A stretch of DNA of 64,000 nucleotides from Paracoccus fistulariae (GCF_028553785.1 NZ_CP067136.1:3557101-3621100); one strand, 5' to 3'. Numbered from the stretch's first letter, positions 18,861 through 27,068 are shown. Made by a program: numbers and translations. The notes: generated from the sequence alone by a model not told the origin.

Positions 18861-19478
18861 ATGGCTGCCGAAACGACGCCGCTGCTGATCAAGCGTTACG
18901 CAAGTCGGCGGCTTTATAACACCGAGACCAGCGATTACGTCACGCTGGAAGACATCGCCGCCTTCATCCGGGAGGGGCGAGAGGTCAAGATCGTCGATCT
19001 CAAATCGGGCGATGACCTGACCCGGCAATATCTGTTGCAGATCATTGCAGAGCATGAGGGCAGGGGGGAAAACGTCCTGCCAATCGACGTGCTGACTGAT
19101 CTGGTCCGCAGCTATACCAGCAACGCCCAATCCGTCGTACCGCAATTTCTGGCCGCCAGCTTTCAGATGCTGCGCGAAAACCAGTCAAAGCTGATGGAGA
19201 ACATGGCCTCGATGCCGAACCCGATGTCGCGTGTTCCGGGGTTCGACGCGATGCAGCGTCAGCAGCAGATGTTCATCAAGGCGATGATGGGCAACTGGCC
19301 CGGCAATACGGAATCAGAGCCCGAAGGCGATCCCGCTGCAGAGGATCGGCCGACAGCCAAGCCCCGAGGCCAGGCCGCCAAAGCCTCCGCATCCGCCACG
19401 GGTGACGCCGAACCCGAGGACATGCAAGAGATCCGTCGGCAACTGGCCGAACTTCAGAAACGGATCTCAAAGCTCTGA
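18861..19478 (+). CDS. phaR: PHB synthesis repressor
   Basis: 205 residues from ATG 18861, preceded by AGGGGGAT; 16 extra upstream codons in the open frame lack homology. The N-terminal LIKRYASRRLYNTETSDYVT is the PHB/PHA accumulation regulator DNA-binding domain, followed by the PHB_acc domain (residues ~65-110) and a Gln/Glu-rich helical tail (EDMQEIRRQLAELQKRISKL). Represses phaP and itself by binding CTGC-N3-GCAG and is released by binding PHB granules. Last gene of the PHB locus. Confidence 0.94.
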   Translation: MAAETTPLLIKRYASRRLYNTETSDYVTLEDIAAFIREGREVKIVDLKSGDDLTRQYLLQIIAEHEGRGENVLPIDVLTDLVRSYTSNAQSVVPQFLAASFQMLRENQSKLMENMASMPNPMSRVPGFDAMQRQQQMFIKAMMGNWPGNTESEPEGDPAAEDRPTAKPRGQAAKASASATGDAEPEDMQEIRRQLAELQKRISKL

Positions 19479-19517
19479 CTTGCACCCGCCGTCAGGTCGG
19501 TCTATGTCGATGCCAAC

Positions 19518-19607
19518 GGAGCGGTGGCCGAGTGGTCGAAGGCGCACGCCTGGAAAGTGTGTAGGCGGGGAACCGTCTCGAGGGTTCGAATCCCTCTCGC
19601 TCCGCCA
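19518..19607 (+). tRNA. tRNA-Ser (GGA)
   Basis: 90-base type II tRNA with encoded CCA. Acceptor GGAGCGG pairs with the 3' CGCTCC before discriminator G. The anticodon stem CACGC/GTGTG encloses loop CTGGAAA, anticodon GGA; a long variable arm (GTAGGCGGGGAACCGTCTC) and GGTTCGAATCC T-arm follow. The genomic content changes right after its 3' end, so it is the likely integration target of the downstream metal island. Confidence 0.95.
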
Positions 19608-20189
19608 CTTGCCCTCGCGAAAGCGTTCTCCTGATCCGGCTGCGGCGGGATTTTCTCGTTGTTTTCGAGGGTTATGCGGGACGGGCTGAGCACTGACCCC
19701 GGCGCCAGGTGGCCCGGAAGCGGTCTCTGAAGGCCGATATTCTCCGGACCTGATGACTGCGCGGGTTTGGTGAATTGTTTGCAAGTATCTGGAGCTGGAA
19801 GGTTTTTTCTAGGCGGAAGCTGAACACTTCGACGTCGGTGGCACTCGCCGAGACGGAACAGAGATCGAACTATCGCCAGCGATCGTGTGCCCAGTTCAGC
19901 CAGAACATTCGCCACTGACTATACCCGATTAGCGCTTTTGCGTCCGTTCGCTGCGCCCCGCGCAAACGGCCTGGTCGCGGACGAAGGGGCCGTTCAAAGA
20001 ACTGAATTCAACGACATCTTCAGATACCGACCTCTCGCTGATTTCATATGAATCTAAACAGTAAGTATGGCTCGGGTCTGCGAAGCCGGGGCAAAGCCCT
20101 CCCCAACGCTCGGCATTGTGATCGGCGACGGTTTGCTTCATATCAGTAGACGCTGATACCTTATTCCTTCCAAGTATTGACGGCAGGCT
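19608..20189. other. Non-coding island boundary region
   Basis: 582 bases between tRNA-Ser and the first island gene without a convincing gene. Short frames on both strands here lack homology I recognise, and base composition is lower in GC than either flank. No integrase, clear att repeat or transposon end was found. A degraded remnant of an integration module is possible but not shown. Confidence 0.5.
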
Positions 20190-20768
20190 ATGAGTTCGAA
20201 GGATAACCAGGAAAAGCGGCGGCGGAGGGGGCGGCTGCTTGCGCTCTTGCCACTGGCGGTGTTCGGCCTGCTGGGTGCGGCCTTCTATTGGGGCCTCTGG
20301 AACAACGACGACCGGTTGCCCTCGACGCTGATCGGGAAACCGATCCCGGAGTTCGCGCTCCCGCCCATCGAAGGGCGGCAGGACGGCCTAGCGTCGGCGA
20401 ACCTGCAAGGCCAGGTTTCTCTCGTCAATGTCTGGGCGTCGTGGTGCGTCCCCTGCCGCACGGAGAACCCGCTTCTCGTCGACCTGGCCGAAGCGGGCAC
20501 CGTTCCGATCTACGGTATCAACTACAAGGACGATGCCGAGGAAGCGCTGGGTTTCCTCGACGAGCTCGGCGATCCCTTTACCCGCATCGGCGCGGACCGA
20601 TCAGGCCGCGTTGCGATAGACTGGGGCGTCTATGGAGTGCCGGAAACATACATAATCGATGCCGAGGGGCGCATTGCATACAAGCATGTCGGCCCCTTTG
20701 ATCAGGCCTCGCTTGAGGAGGACATTCTGCCGGTCGTGCGCCGGTTGCAGGCGGAGAGCGACCCGTGA
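20190..20768 (+). CDS. Membrane-anchored thioredoxin-like protein, DsbE/CcmG type
   Basis: 192 residues. Basic N-terminus (KRRRRGR) then one hydrophobic helix (~16-33) anchors a periplasmic thioredoxin domain with active site WCVPC and the DsbE-type start (LIGKPIPEFALPPI). The GVYGVPETYIID loop holds the cis-Pro. CcmG/DsbE reduce apocytochrome c or other exported thiols using electrons from CcdA, encoded two genes downstream. In this island it probably maintains metal-sensitive thiols or helps cuproprotein maturation. Stop overlaps the next start. Confidence 0.85.
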   Translation: MSSKDNQEKRRRRGRLLALLPLAVFGLLGAAFYWGLWNNDDRLPSTLIGKPIPEFALPPIEGRQDGLASANLQGQVSLVNVWASWCVPCRTENPLLVDLAEAGTVPIYGINYKDDAEEALGFLDELGDPFTRIGADRSGRVAIDWGVYGVPETYIIDAEGRIAYKHVGPFDQASLEEDILPVVRRLQAESDP

Positions 20769-21286
20769 GGCGACGTGACGTCCTTGCCGGAGTCTTGGCG
20801 CTTGCGGCAAGCCCTGCCTCCGCCCGACCACCGATCCCTAATCACGGGACTCCGCGTGAGCTCCTGTCGCCGCCTTTCGTGGATGGAGATGGACGGGATC
20901 TGACGCTGGCGGACTTCGAGGGACGTGTCGTGCTTCTGAACATTTGGGCGACCTGGTGCCCGCCTTGTCGCGAGGAGATGCCGACGCTCGACGCGCTGCA
21001 AGCGCGCCTCGGCGGATCGGATTTTCATGTTCTGCCGCTGTCGATCGATCGGGCCGGTCTCGAACCTGTGCGCCGCTTCTACCGAGAGACCGGCATTCGC
21101 AACCTCGATCTCTATATCGCGGAGGATACGCGCGCGATGCTGGCCTTGGCCGTGGTGGGCCTGCCGACAACGATTCTGATCGACCGCATTGGGCGCGAGC
21201 GCGGGCGCCTCGCAGGCCCGGCCGAATGGAACAGCCCCGAAGCCGTTGCGCAGATAAGCGCTCTTATTGACGAACGTAAGCAATAG
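20765..21286 (+). CDS. TlpA-family periplasmic thioredoxin
   Basis: 173 residues from a GTG (20765) overlapping the upstream stop as GTGA. N-terminal MRRRDVLAGVLALAASPASA looks like a Tat-type or Sec signal with AxA cleavage. The thioredoxin domain has WATWCPPCREEMP (active-site CPPC) and GLPTTILID (cis-Pro). TlpA-like proteins are reductants for periplasmic copper chaperones and c-type cytochromes, which suits the copper genes of this island. Part of a five-gene run with CcdA. Confidence 0.85.
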   Translation: MRRRDVLAGVLALAASPASARPPIPNHGTPRELLSPPFVDGDGRDLTLADFEGRVVLLNIWATWCPPCREEMPTLDALQARLGGSDFHVLPLSIDRAGLEPVRRFYRETGIRNLDLYIAEDTRAMLALAVVGLPTTILIDRIGRERGRLAGPAEWNSPEAVAQISALIDERKQ

Positions 21287-21368
21287 GACATGGAAAAGCA
21301 CGACGACCGCGCCAGCCGTTCCGCTCCGTGCGCACACGTGGTGGCGGTCTACCGATCAGTTTGGAGAT

Positions 21369-22103
21369 GTGGATTTGATTGAACTTTCCGCTCTTGGACT
21401 AATGGCGGCATTGCTGGCCGGTGCCGTTTCCTTTCTGTCGCCCTGCGTGCTGCCGCTCGTGCCCGGCTACGTATCCTACGTTGCCGGACGTACGGTCACC
21501 GGCAGTGCAGCGCCTTCGAAGGGGCGGGCCGTCTGGCTCAGCTTCTGTTTCGTCCTTGGCTTCTCCACGATATTTATCGCGCTTGGGGCCTCTGCCACCG
21601 CGCTCGGTCAGGCGCTGCTGCAGTGGCGCTACGAACTCAACCTCGTCGGCGGCGCGATCGTGATCCTGTTCGGTCTGTTCATGATCGGGGCAGCGCGCCT
21701 GTCGGCCATGGAGCGCGACCTGCGTTTTCATCTCGACCTGCCGGGCGGGCAACCGGTCGCCTCCTACGTGCTCGGACTCGCCTTCGGTTTCGGCTGGACA
21801 CCGTGCATCGGGCCGATCCTCGGCGCCATCCTAACCGCCAGCGCGACAAGCGCGACGATTGGCGAGGGCGTCGCATTGCTTGCCGTCTACTCGGCCGGCC
21901 TTGGGATCCCGTTTCTGGTCGTCGCGGGGTTCACCGACAGTATTGCCGGCAGGCTGCGCGGCATCGGTCGTTGGGGTCGCCGCCTGCATCAGGCTGCGGG
22001 CGGCGTCATGATCCTGATGGGCCTGGCGATGATGACCGGGCGGTTGAGCGCACTGGCCTACTGGCTGCTGGACACCTTCCCTGTCCTTGCGCGGATCGGG
22101 TGA
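21369..22103 (+). CDS. ccdA: CcdA-type thiol-electron transporter
   Basis: 244 residues from GTG 21369; TTG 21375 has a better spaced GGAG, and the frame is open back to 21267. Six hydrophobic segments. GAVSFLSPCVLPLVPGYVSYVAG and FGWTPCIGPILGAIL contain the paired membrane Cys of CcdA/DsbD-beta that pass electrons from cytoplasmic thioredoxin to periplasmic partners, here the two thioredoxin-like proteins just upstream. Length normal for CcdA. Confidence 0.88.
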   Translation: MDLIELSALGLMAALLAGAVSFLSPCVLPLVPGYVSYVAGRTVTGSAAPSKGRAVWLSFCFVLGFSTIFIALGASATALGQALLQWRYELNLVGGAIVILFGLFMIGAARLSAMERDLRFHLDLPGGQPVASYVLGLAFGFGWTPCIGPILGAILTASATSATIGEGVALLAVYSAGLGIPFLVVAGFTDSIAGRLRGIGRWGRRLHQAAGGVMILMGLAMMTGRLSALAYWLLDTFPVLARIG

Positions 22104-22107
22104 ACAG

Positions 22108-22722
22108 ATGCGACTGTACGAGAAACATATCCTCCCTCGGCTGACGCATCTGGCGATGGACCAAAATCAACTTCTTCCCTACCGGCGCCGCGCCGTCTCC
22201 GGGCTGCATGGACGTGTGCTGGAGATCGGGATCGGCTCGGGCCTGAACCTTGCGCTCTACCCCGAGGCCGTGCGTCAGATCATCGGTGTTGACCCGTCGC
22301 CCGAACTCCTCTCTCGGGCCGCGCAAACCTCCCATGGCCTGATGCCCGCGGCCGAGATCATCGAGGGCGTGGCCGAAGCATTGCCGCTGGAGGATCGCAG
22401 CGTCGACTGCGTCGTCGCCACCTGGGCGCTCTGCAGCGTGTCGGAGCCGGAGAAGGCGCTCGCCGAGATCCGGCGCGTTCTCAAGCCGGACGGCATCTTC
22501 CGCTTCGTCGAGCATGGTTTGGCGCCGGAGCCCGGTGTCCGGCGCTGGCAGCGCTGGCTCACGCCCGTCTGGAAACACTGCGCCGGGAACTGTCACCTTG
22601 ACCGTCCAACGGCCGGCTTGATCGAGACAAGCGGCTTCCGAATGGAGCGGCTCGACACCGGCTACGCGACAGGTCCGAAGCCCTTGGTTTTCATGTATGA
22701 GGGGCAAGCTCGCCTCTACTAA
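22108..22722 (+). CDS. Class I SAM-dependent methyltransferase
   Basis: 204 residues from ATG 22108, five bases after ccdA's stop. LEIGIGSGLNLALYP is motif I for S-adenosylmethionine, IGVDPSPE the acidic ribose-binding loop, VDCVVATWALCSV motif II/post-motif, RRVLKPDGIFRFVEHG motif III. Resembles the small METTL7-like/UbiE-like group; substrate unknown. Its frequent place beside thiol and metal genes suggests a role in methylating a thiol or metalloid, but that is inference. Confidence 0.8.
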   Translation: MRLYEKHILPRLTHLAMDQNQLLPYRRRAVSGLHGRVLEIGIGSGLNLALYPEAVRQIIGVDPSPELLSRAAQTSHGLMPAAEIIEGVAEALPLEDRSVDCVVATWALCSVSEPEKALAEIRRVLKPDGIFRFVEHGLAPEPGVRRWQRWLTPVWKHCAGNCHLDRPTAGLIETSGFRMERLDTGYATGPKPLVFMYEGQARLY

Positions 22723-22834
22723 GGAAGCTTGGAAAAAGAACAACATCGGCTTTCGATTCGTGGCGCAACACTAATGGCAAGGCAATCAATTCTCGCCTCG
22801 AACTTTGGCTGCAGGCTCCGCCTTATGAGGTATT

Positions 22835-23494
22835 ATGAGTAGTCAGCAAGATAACCGGCAGGCCAATCTGACGCGCGGCATCCGCGTCGAGATCGCCAGC
22901 CTCGTCTACAACATCATCGAGGTCGTCGTATCCGTCACCGTGGGACTTCTGACCGGCAGCGCGGCACTGGTAAGCTGGGGTCTCGACAGCACGGTCGAGG
23001 CCACCTCGGCCGCGACACTGATCTGGCGCTTGAAGGGGGAGAAAGACGGTGCCGAAAAGCGCACGGTCCTGCACCGCAAGAAGGTCGCGCTCTACGTGGT
23101 TGCCTGTGCCTTCTGGATCGTTGTCGCGGCGATCCTCTACGAGGCGGTCTCCGCCTTCCTCTCGCAGAAGGCGCCGGGCTTCAACTGGTGGGGTATCGCG
23201 ATCCTGGGTGCTTCGCTCGTGGTCAACCCGTTCCTCGCCTGGGGCAAGTATCGCTATGGCAAACGGCTCGATGCGCCCGCCCTGAAGTACGATGCCAAGG
23301 ACACCATGATCTGCCAGTATCAGACAATCGTGGTGTTGGCCGGGATCGGTCTGACGCAATGGATGGGCTGGTGGTGGGCCGATCCGGTCGCGGCGCTTCT
23401 GATCGTGCCCTACGTTGCGTGGGAGGCGTTCGAGGCCACCAAGGATGCGCGGTCGGTCGATCCGGACGACGCCGAAGCTACTGCCGACGCCTGA
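22835..23494 (+). CDS. CDF-like cation transporter
   Basis: 219 residues with about five or six membrane segments. SAALVSWGLDSTVEATSAATLIWRL is the second-helix region of cation diffusion facilitators, where the Asp binds metal. The usual C-terminal cytoplasmic domain is missing, making it shorter than CzcD/FieF (~300). Probably exports a divalent metal by proton exchange; the metal is unknown. Ends convergently with the P450 gene, overlapping by 17 bases. Confidence 0.75.
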   Translation: MSSQQDNRQANLTRGIRVEIASLVYNIIEVVVSVTVGLLTGSAALVSWGLDSTVEATSAATLIWRLKGEKDGAEKRTVLHRKKVALYVVACAFWIVVAAILYEAVSAFLSQKAPGFNWWGIAILGASLVVNPFLAWGKYRYGKRLDAPALKYDAKDTMICQYQTIVVLAGIGLTQWMGWWWADPVAALLIVPYVAWEAFEATKDARSVDPDDAEATADA

Positions 23495-24725
23495 CGTTGC
23501 GCATGATGAACCGGGATTTAGGCATGGGCGGCAGTTCTCCGGTTTCCAGATCCAGATCCTGATCCGGCACTTCGTAGTCGATGGCGTTCACCAAGAAACT
23601 GCAAAACGCCTTCATCTGGCTGATCGCGATCCACTCGCCCGGACAACGGTGGTTCCTGTGGTGATCACCACCGCCCTGCGGAATGAAGTCGTAGGGGGTG
23701 ACCTCCCGATCGTGAAACCGCTCGGGCCGGAACTCTTGCGGCGCGTCCCACGAGCGAGCGTCGGTATTCGTACCGTAGAGGTCGAGCAGAACCCGGTGTC
23801 CTTTGGTAAAGCGATATCCGCGCCACTCGAAATCGCTCTTCACCCGTGCCGCGACCGCGGGAAAGAACGGATACAGACGGCGGACCTCTTGCACGAAAGG
23901 TTCGAGCTGTCCCTCGTCATCCTTCAGCTTTTGCCGCCACTCGGGATTCCGATGCAGGGCATGCGCCGCCTGGGCGATGAACGCAGAGACCGCGACGATC
24001 GGGCGTACCACGTTCAGAAGCTCCACGGCGGCAACCTTGGAGGTCAGCAGCTCCCCGTTCAGATCACGCCAGGTCGCGACGATATGGGCAGCGCTTTCCT
24101 GTGCCGGCCGGAGGCTTCCGTCGCGCACCCGCTCGATGATGCCGGCCGCCCAACGCTCCGCGCGATGCCGCGCCAGACGCGCGCCCCAGTGCTTCCAGCC
24201 GACCGCCCCGGCGTCCTGGAATAACGCCGTCATCTGCGCCGTCCGCGTCTCGACCTCCGCTTCGGGAAGCGGCACGCCCGACCAGGCACAGGCGGCTCTG
24301 GTGAGGATTTCGCGCACTTCGTCGTAGAGAACGACCTTCTCCGCCGCTTGCCAGTCCCGTGCGTAGCGGTCCAACAAATCCCGCGTCCTGTTTTCGAGAG
24401 CTTCGATCCGCTCCGACGCCATGAGTGATATGAACATCCGCTTGCGATGACGGTGGGCCTCGCCATCGAGCCCCTGGATGCCCTTTTCGCCGAGCAGGGT
24501 TTTCTGGATACGCTTCGGCATCGAGCCCGCGCGCACGAGCCCATCTTCGGAATAGAAGACCTCGGCTGCTGCGGCACCGGTCATGCAGATCGTCTTCTGC
24601 AACAGGATGCGGGTCTCGAACAGGTCGCCTTCAAGATCGCGGCATGTGTCCGGAATGAATCCATATGGGTTGCGCAGCAGGGCGAGCGTGCTGTCGATGC
24701 CCTTTGCGGATGGAATGCTGGACAT
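23478..24725 (-). CDS. CYP152-like fatty-acid peroxygenase cytochrome P450
   Basis: 415 residues. The haem loop FIPQGGGDHHRNHRCPGEWI has the Cys ligand and the unusual GGGDHHxNHRCPGE form of the CYP152 family (P450 BSbeta, SPalpha). The I-helix NVVRPIVAVSAFI shows the Arg-Pro pair that replaces the normal acid-alcohol pair and binds the fatty acid carboxylate, so it should use H2O2 to hydroxylate or decarboxylate fatty acids without a reductase. Third gene of an operon starting with an HMA-CDF transporter and lspA under a metal-sensor promoter. Confidence 0.88.
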   Translation of the reverse strand: MSSIPSAKGIDSTLALLRNPYGFIPDTCRDLEGDLFETRILLQKTICMTGAAAAEVFYSEDGLVRAGSMPKRIQKTLLGEKGIQGLDGEAHRHRKRMFISLMASERIEALENRTRDLLDRYARDWQAAEKVVLYDEVREILTRAACAWSGVPLPEAEVETRTAQMTALFQDAGAVGWKHWGARLARHRAERWAAGIIERVRDGSLRPAQESAAHIVATWRDLNGELLTSKVAAVELLNVVRPIVAVSAFIAQAAHALHRNPEWRQKLKDDEGQLEPFVQEVRRLYPFFPAVAARVKSDFEWRGYRFTKGHRVLLDLYGTNTDARSWDAPQEFRPERFHDREVTPYDFIPQGGGDHHRNHRCPGEWIAISQMKAFCSFLVNAIDYEVPDQDLDLETGELPPMPKSRFIMRNVRRRQ

Positions 24726-24728
24726 CGA

Positions 24729-25229
24729 TTATTTCCCCGTAACGTTTTCTTCTCGGTGGTTACGTTCGGGCTTGTTCTTCGCCGAGCGGAAGCTGTCCCA
24801 GAACAGCAGGGCCGCACCGCAGAAAATCGCCACATCCGCGAGATTGAAGGACGGCCAGTGGTATGATCCGTAATGGAAATCCAGAAAGTCCGGGACGGCC
24901 TGATAGCGCAGGCGGTCGAGGACATTTCCGAGCGCGCCTCCGATGATCAGACCGAGGGCCGCACCCGTCAGCCTGTCCGGCGCGCGCCACAACCAGATCA
25001 ACAGCCATCCAACGATCACGCCAGCAAGCGCGATGAGGCCCCACCACGGTACGACCCCGCCGAGTATACCGAAGCTGACCCCATCGTTCAGAACCCGCAC
25101 GAGGTTCAGAAAGGGTAAAACCTCGACCCCGCTCTCAAGCGCCGGTGTGCTAAGGGCAAGCGCCTTGGTGCCCTGATCGAGACCAAGCGCTGCGATCGCG
25201 CAGAGCCCGCCCAGAACGCGGCTATTCAT
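24729..25229 (-). CDS. lspA: Lipoprotein signal peptidase (signal peptidase II)
   Basis: 166 residues from ATG 25229, which overlaps the stop of the transporter gene (ATGA). Four membrane helices; GLDQGTKALAL, and the catalytic aspartates in GNVLDRLRY and NLADVAIF, are conserved. Cleaves prolipoprotein signal peptides after lipid modification. A second lspA in heavy-metal islands next to Cd/Zn/Pb exporters is a known arrangement; why is not well settled. Longer upstream reading in the same frame is not supported. Confidence 0.9.
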   Translation of the reverse strand: MNSRVLGGLCAIAALGLDQGTKALALSTPALESGVEVLPFLNLVRVLNDGVSFGILGGVVPWWGLIALAGVIVGWLLIWLWRAPDRLTGAALGLIIGGALGNVLDRLRYQAVPDFLDFHYGSYHWPSFNLADVAIFCGAALLFWDSFRSAKNKPERNHREENVTGK

Positions 25230-26080
25230 GCCGCCGCCTTCAGATCGGCCCGCGCATCGCGAATGATCGCCCAAGCGGAGTGCAGGAACAGTCCGGCGAT
25301 ACCGAAGGCGACGATAAGGTCGGGCCACGCGCTGCCCAGCCACGCTACGAGACCGGCGGCGATGACGACCGCCGCATTGCCGATGGCGTCGTTGCGCGAG
25401 AATAGCCAGACGGCCCGCATGTTCGCGTCGCCCTTGCGGAACCGCAGCAGCGGCAGAACGGAGACGACATTGACGACAAGGGCGATCATGCCGAGCAGGC
25501 CCATGAGACCTGCATCCGGCGTCGTCCGTTCGAAGACCCGGACGATCGTCGTGCCGAGGACGCCAAGACCGAGGAGCCCGAGGAAAATGCCCTGGATCAG
25601 GGCCGACCGAGCCCGCCAGGCGAGGCTCCAGCCAATGGCCAGCAGGCCGAGGAAGGTGATCGCGCCATCGCCGATGAAATCGAGCGCATCGGCCTTCACG
25701 GCCTGTGATCCGGCGATGAATCCGCCGATCATTTCAAGGACGCCGTAACCCACGTTCAGGATCACGACGATCCAGAGAGCGCGTCGGTAGGCCGGATCCT
25801 GATGAGCCGGATTCGGCGGAATATCTCCATCGCCCTCGATCCGGTCGAAGCCGTAACCGGTCACCGCAACGGCCTTTTCGATATCTGGCAGGCGCGCCTC
25901 GGAGGCGTTCAGTGTCATGATGTGCGTTGCGGCCGACACCTTCACATCGTCGGGCGCTACTCCGGCCGACTGCGCCGCCCGTTCAATCTGCGCGGCATCC
26001 TTTGCGCAATCCATACCGGAAACCCGGTAACGGAAGGGCGGGGCATCAGCCGTCGATCCGGCTCTTTCGGTGTTGGCCAT
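25226..26080 (-). CDS. Heavy-metal cation transporter with HMA-like N-domain fused to CDF domain
   Basis: 284 residues from ATG 26080 (AGGAA upstream). The first ~75 residues form a ferredoxin-like metal-binding domain (RVSGMDCAKDA) in which the second Cys of the usual GMxCxxC is replaced, leaving one Cys. Then ~6 membrane helices with CDF-type motifs: ADALDFIGDGAI (metal Asp residues) and SRNDAIGNAAVV. Likely exports Cd, Zn or Pb. Divergent from the CmtR-like regulator 56 bases away and first in an operon with lspA and the P450. Confidence 0.8.
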   Translation of the reverse strand: MANTERAGSTADAPPFRYRVSGMDCAKDAAQIERAAQSAGVAPDDVKVSAATHIMTLNASEARLPDIEKAVAVTGYGFDRIEGDGDIPPNPAHQDPAYRRALWIVVILNVGYGVLEMIGGFIAGSQAVKADALDFIGDGAITFLGLLAIGWSLAWRARSALIQGIFLGLLGLGVLGTTIVRVFERTTPDAGLMGLLGMIALVVNVVSVLPLLRFRKGDANMRAVWLFSRNDAIGNAAVVIAAGLVAWLGSAWPDLIVAFGIAGLFLHSAWAIIRDARADLKAAA

Positions 26081-26118
26081 GGTCGCGCTATTCCTGCTAG
26101 GATGAATCGAAGAACAAC

Positions 26119-26138
26119 ATATCAGCGAGGAGTGATAT
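26119..26138. promoter_or_regulatory. Putative ArsR/CmtR operator
   Basis: ATATCA-N8-TGATAT perfect inverted repeat between the divergent transporter operon and its ArsR-family regulator. It overlaps the regulator's ribosome site and start codon, so binding would also autoregulate. Arm sequence fits the A/T-rich operators of SmtB/ArsR proteins. Confidence 0.5.
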
Positions 26139-26481
26139 GGTGCAAATCGTCGATGACCGCAAGAGCGCGACCATCGAGCGACGGGCGAAATTGTTCCGCG
26201 GCTTCGCGGACCCGAGCCGCCTGGCCATTCTCGGTGCACTTTGCAATGAGCCATTGGCCGTTCACGAGATCGTCGAGCGGACGGAACTATCGCAACCCAA
26301 CGTCTCCAACCACCTGAGGTGCCTGCTGGACTGCGGGCTTGTCGCCAGCGACCGCGATGGGCGCTTCATCCGCTACCGTATCAGCAGCCCGCGCATCACG
26401 GTCCTTCTGAGCGATGTGGACGCACTTCTCGACGTGGTCGCGGAAGGCGTTGAGGCGTGTGACAATTATCGTGGGGCGTAA
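26137..26481 (+). CDS. ArsR/SmtB-family metal sensor, CmtR type
   Basis: 114 residues, winged-helix ArsR fold. The recognition helix LSQPNVSNHLRCLLDCGLV contains a Cys-x3-Cys pair at the same place as Cys57/Cys61 of mycobacterial CmtR, and a Cys near the C-terminus (EACDNY) matches CmtR Cys102. CmtR senses Cd(II)/Pb(II), so this one probably derepresses the divergent HMA-CDF/lspA/P450 operon when those metals are present. The alpha5 His/Asp zinc set of SmtB is not evident. Confidence 0.82.
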   Translation: MVQIVDDRKSATIERRAKLFRGFADPSRLAILGALCNEPLAVHEIVERTELSQPNVSNHLRCLLDCGLVASDRDGRFIRYRISSPRITVLLSDVDALLDVVAEGVEACDNYRGA

Positions 26482-26694
26482 AAGGTCGAATTTTGACCGG
26501 CACACGCAGCATCGCGAACCTTAGCGCTTTGTCGGCACAGCTTGCCGACAAGTAGAACAGTCGGTTCGCGATCGCCACGCCAGTCCGATCCTTGAGCCTC
26601 ATAACCCGACTAGAATACCGCCCCCTAGCAACACATAGGCGATCATGGCGAGCCAGAATAGCACCTTCTCGACAGCGCCGCCGGTCGAAAATCA
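26482..26694. repeat. Intergenic region with nested inverted repeat
   Basis: 213 bases without a gene. Outer arms ATCGCGAACC (26511-26520) and GGTTCGCGAT (26563-26572) enclose inner arms TTGTCGGC (26529-26536) and GCCGACAA (26544-26551). No T-run follows, so it is not a simple terminator. On the minus strand 26600-26690 a short hydrophobic peptide frame (LFWLAMIAYVLLGGGILVG) may be the relic of a membrane protein. Confidence 0.55.
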
Positions 26695-27068
26695 ATGAGA
26701 GACCTCGTCGCGGACGCAAGACTGCGCGTCGATGGGATCAATCCCACTGACGCTCATCGGGCGATGGGGCGTGGCGATGTCATTTTCGACGTGCGCGAAC
26801 CGGCAGAGCTGGAGAGCGAAGGCGCAATTGAAGGCGCGGTTCACATTCCGCGCGGCCTGGTCGAAGCGCAGGCCGATCCGACACCTGCGTGGCGAACGAG
26901 GCTCTGGCCGCGCAGCGCGATGGCGAGGGCCGTGTTCACGCTCTCTGTGCGTCCGGCGCGAGCGCGGCCCTTGCCGCCGACAGCCTGCGCCAGATGGGCT
27001 ATGGCACCACCGTGATCGAAGGCGGTCTGGCGGGCTGGAAAAAGGCGGACCTGCCGCTTCGCGCCTGA
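26695..27068 (+). pseudogene. Frameshifted rhodanese-like sulfurtransferase
   Basis: The first part reads in frame from ATG 26695 as DVIFDVREPAELESEGAI and GAVHIPRGLVEAQADP, the N-terminal half of a single-domain rhodanese. Near 26885 homology moves to another frame: VANEALAAQRDGEG, HALCASGARAALAADSL with the active-site Cys loop, then VIEGGLAGWKKADLPL to TGA 27066-27068. Neither frame alone encodes a full domain, so it is broken unless this is a sequencing error. It would have handled sulfane sulfur or cyanide detoxification. Confidence 0.8.

Noticed and set aside
19467..19784. Open frame antisense to tRNA-Ser
   Set aside because: Its peptide ([17 protein letters not shown] type) is a familiar artefact of translating tRNA-Ser in reverse; no ribosome site.
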